47,495 bases of DNA from Balneolia bacterium (GTDB lineage: Bacteria; Bacteroidota; Rhodothermia; Balneolales; Cyclonatronaceae). The stretch covers positions 1 through 47,495 of the forward strand of contig PXCK01000134.1 of the NCBI GenBank assembly GCA_003566635.1, in the 5' to 3' direction. How positions within the stretch are numbered: the first letter of the stretch is position 1; every line of letters starts with the position of its first letter. The notes below the pieces were generated by a model. The model was not told the DNA's origin. It saw nothing but the letters and a program-made list of their open reading frames with translations, and made no database searches. Of this stretch, positions 46,350 through 47,495 are shown in pieces. Position numbers and translations under genes: made by a program.

Positions 46350-46367
46350 TGTGAATAATTCTGGTTA
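46350..46367 (-). repeat. dispersed intergenic motif, copy E (inverted)
   Basis: Read on the minus strand the sequence is TTAACCAGAATTATTCACA, close to the consensus. It lies about 70 bp upstream of the small gene at 46435. Confidence 0.5.
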
Positions 46368-46434
46368 AATTACTACGGCAACGCAAACAGGAAAATGGTA
46401 TATTTCGTCCAAAATTAACACCTAAACTATTTTT

Positions 46435-46791
46435 ATGATTTATCAGGAAAAAACATTCTACCTTTGCAAAGTACCACTTAGTGCCGAAGGTTCGGAAGAT
46501 GTAGAAATCATAACCAGAGCAGATGATATTGAAGATTTTCCCCGTGTTTTTAAAGAGTTTGAAGACAAAAGAAGCCACGCATTTAATAATGATGGTTTAT
46601 ATAGCGTAATTCGTGCAGACGATATTTTTACAATAATCCGTACCACGACACCAAAAGCTGCAAAAACTGAAGCTTTTGAAGAAAGTACGCCTCACTTAAT
46701 TACAAATCTGCAACATCGTGTTATGCAGGATAAAGACCAAAATGCTAAAGCTATTCTAAAAAAAGTACACGAAATCGAGACCGATATTTAA
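46435..46791 (+). CDS. conserved-looking hypothetical protein, 118 residues
   Basis: The protein starts MIYQEKTFYLCKVPL and has alternating charged and hydrophobic segments, with two similar IRADDI/TRADDI stretches (residues about 26-32 and 59-65). A charged helical C-terminus follows (QDKDQNAKAILKKVHEIETD). There is no signal peptide or membrane helix. I recognise no family. It is followed after 33 bp by a TPR-like gene on the same strand, so the two may form an operon. Confidence 0.6.
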   Translation: MIYQEKTFYLCKVPLSAEGSEDVEIITRADDIEDFPRVFKEFEDKRSHAFNNDGLYSVIRADDIFTIIRTTTPKAAKTEAFEESTPHLITNLQHRVMQDKDQNAKAILKKVHEIETDI

Positions 46792-46824
46792 CCCCTCAGG
46801 ATTTATTATTCGGTTTTTTATGTG

Positions 46825-47355
46825 ATGCCTCATAAGGATACATTACTTGCAATATCTGAAAAAGTGGTCGACTTTTCGGAAGAATTAGATGCCCTCGACT
46901 TTTCTGATGACAATGCGAGAAAACATGAAATTCGTCAGGAACTTCGAAAAATAGCCGACCAAACTCTTGAAATCCGCTCTGATGTAAAGGGTGATGACTA
47001 TGCCTATGCATCATTCATATTGGGTTCGATTTGTAGTATACTTGGTTTTTGGCTCAAAGCAGAAGAAGCTTACGATGAAGCCCTGGAAATATGGCCCGAC
47101 CATGTTGGTCTTTTGAATGAAGCTTTTGAAGTACAAGTTGAGTTGGATAATTACTCAAAAGCCAAAAAGTTTATAAAGGCAAGTATTAAGCATGGTGGTG
47201 AAACGCCGGATGTGCTCTTTAATTTAGCCTCCCTTCAGGCACATTACGGATTTAAGAATGAGGCACGCATCACCCTAATTAATGCCTTAGCAAAGTTCCC
47301 CAATGATGACGGTTGCAAAGAGCTTTTAAAGCAACTTGATTCGACAACGACTTGA
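46825..47355 (+). CDS. TPR-like protein
   Basis: From the ATG at 46825 (a GTG lies immediately before it) the protein has 176 residues and no signal peptide. The N-terminal part is charged and helical (SEELDALDFSDDNARKHEIRQEL). Residues about 60-163 form three helix-turn-helix repeats of TPR character, for example GFWLKAEEAYDEALEIWPDH, DNYSKAKKFIKASIKHGG and GFKNEARITLINALAKFPND. TPRs mediate protein contacts, so the partner is unknown. It is convergent with the partial methyltransferase gene. Confidence 0.7.
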   Translation: MPHKDTLLAISEKVVDFSEELDALDFSDDNARKHEIRQELRKIADQTLEIRSDVKGDDYAYASFILGSICSILGFWLKAEEAYDEALEIWPDHVGLLNEAFEVQVELDNYSKAKKFIKASIKHGGETPDVLFNLASLQAHYGFKNEARITLINALAKFPNDDGCKELLKQLDSTTT

Positions 47356-47375
47356 TTCTAAAGTTCATATTGGAA

Positions 47376-47495
47376 TTAAGCCCTTCGTGCAAAAAGCACC
47401 AACCTTGGGCTTTCGGTTTCATTATAGGGGCTACCTGAGTAGTTCCCGAATGCATCAGATATTACGAATCCATTCTTTTCGAATGCTTTTCTAAA
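47376..47495 (-). CDS. 3' end of a probable class I SAM-dependent methyltransferase (partial)
   Basis: The window ends inside a minus-strand gene of which the last 39 residues are visible. They read from FRKAFEKNGFVISDAFGNYS to SPRLVLFARRA at the stop. The pattern of a hydrophobic strand after a helix, GNYSG, and a final RLVLFARR strand is typical of the C-terminal beta-hairpin of class I methyltransferases. The active-site part lies outside the window, so substrate is unknown. Confidence 0.55.
   Translation of the reverse strand, partial: FRKAFEKNGFVISDAFGNYSGSPYNETESPRLVLFARRA

Noticed and set aside
46082-46358. Replication origin next to gyrB
   Set aside because: Only two loose DnaA boxes are present, a number not far from chance across the window. 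There is no box cluster or unwinding repeat, and no dnaA or dnaN gene is nearby.

Overview
The window is a chromosomal segment from a Bacteroidota-like bacterium. My best guess is the Balneolota/Rhodothermota side, which is an inference. The support is many Bacteroidota-style lipoprotein signals, 6-bladed propeller and Reg_prop/Y_Y_Y proteins, class I FbaB aldolase, sparse Shine-Dalgarno sites, and two upstream regions with the Bacteroidota -7 element TAnnTTTG. Gene density is high. There are no rRNA, tRNA, CRISPR, prophage or intact insertion-sequence genes.

Layout. 1-2.1 kb: the end of an unidentified gene, then an AbiE-type toxin-antitoxin pair whose toxin is frameshifted at an A6 run. 2.3-4.7 kb (minus): ECF sigma factor, membrane anti-sigma and a secreted protein with a duplicated domain. 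4.9-7.4 kb: lipoprotein isoaspartyl peptidase/asparaginase and an AGCS amino-acid symporter. 7.4-14.6 kb: housekeeping genes radA, an LPG-synthase-like membrane protein, a nitronate monooxygenase/FabK-like flavoprotein, fbaB, serS and dusB. 14.7-21.3 kb: propeller lipoprotein, secreted S10 peptidase, propeller-type histidine kinase, and a small exported CxxC protein behind a 140-bp palindromic repeat.

21.5-29 kb is the most interesting block: five co-directional genes for GH109, an SSS sodium symporter, a sugar-1-phosphate nucleotidylyltransferase, a NahK-type N-acetylhexosamine 1-kinase and GH97. Read together they suggest that alpha-linked GalNAc is released outside the cytoplasm, imported with sodium, phosphorylated at C1 and converted directly to UDP-HexNAc. 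A lipoprotein, a HEPN-MNT toxin-antitoxin pair and a minus-strand cytoplasmic GH3 follow.

32.7-39 kb (minus): a 1947-residue soluble kinase with about eleven PAS domains and one GAF domain, overlapping a single-domain response regulator. 39.4-41.3 kb: acetoacetyl-CoA synthetase. 41.4-45.9 kb (minus): gyrB-gyrA. The end holds a gene-poor 514-bp gap, two small genes of unknown role (one TPR-like) and the 3' end of a probable methyltransferase.

A short dispersed motif, consensus TA(G/T)CCCGAATTATTCAC, recurs at six or seven intergenic places. Twice it begins inside a stop codon, and once two copies flank a long palindrome. It looks like an undescribed REP/MITE-like repeat family.
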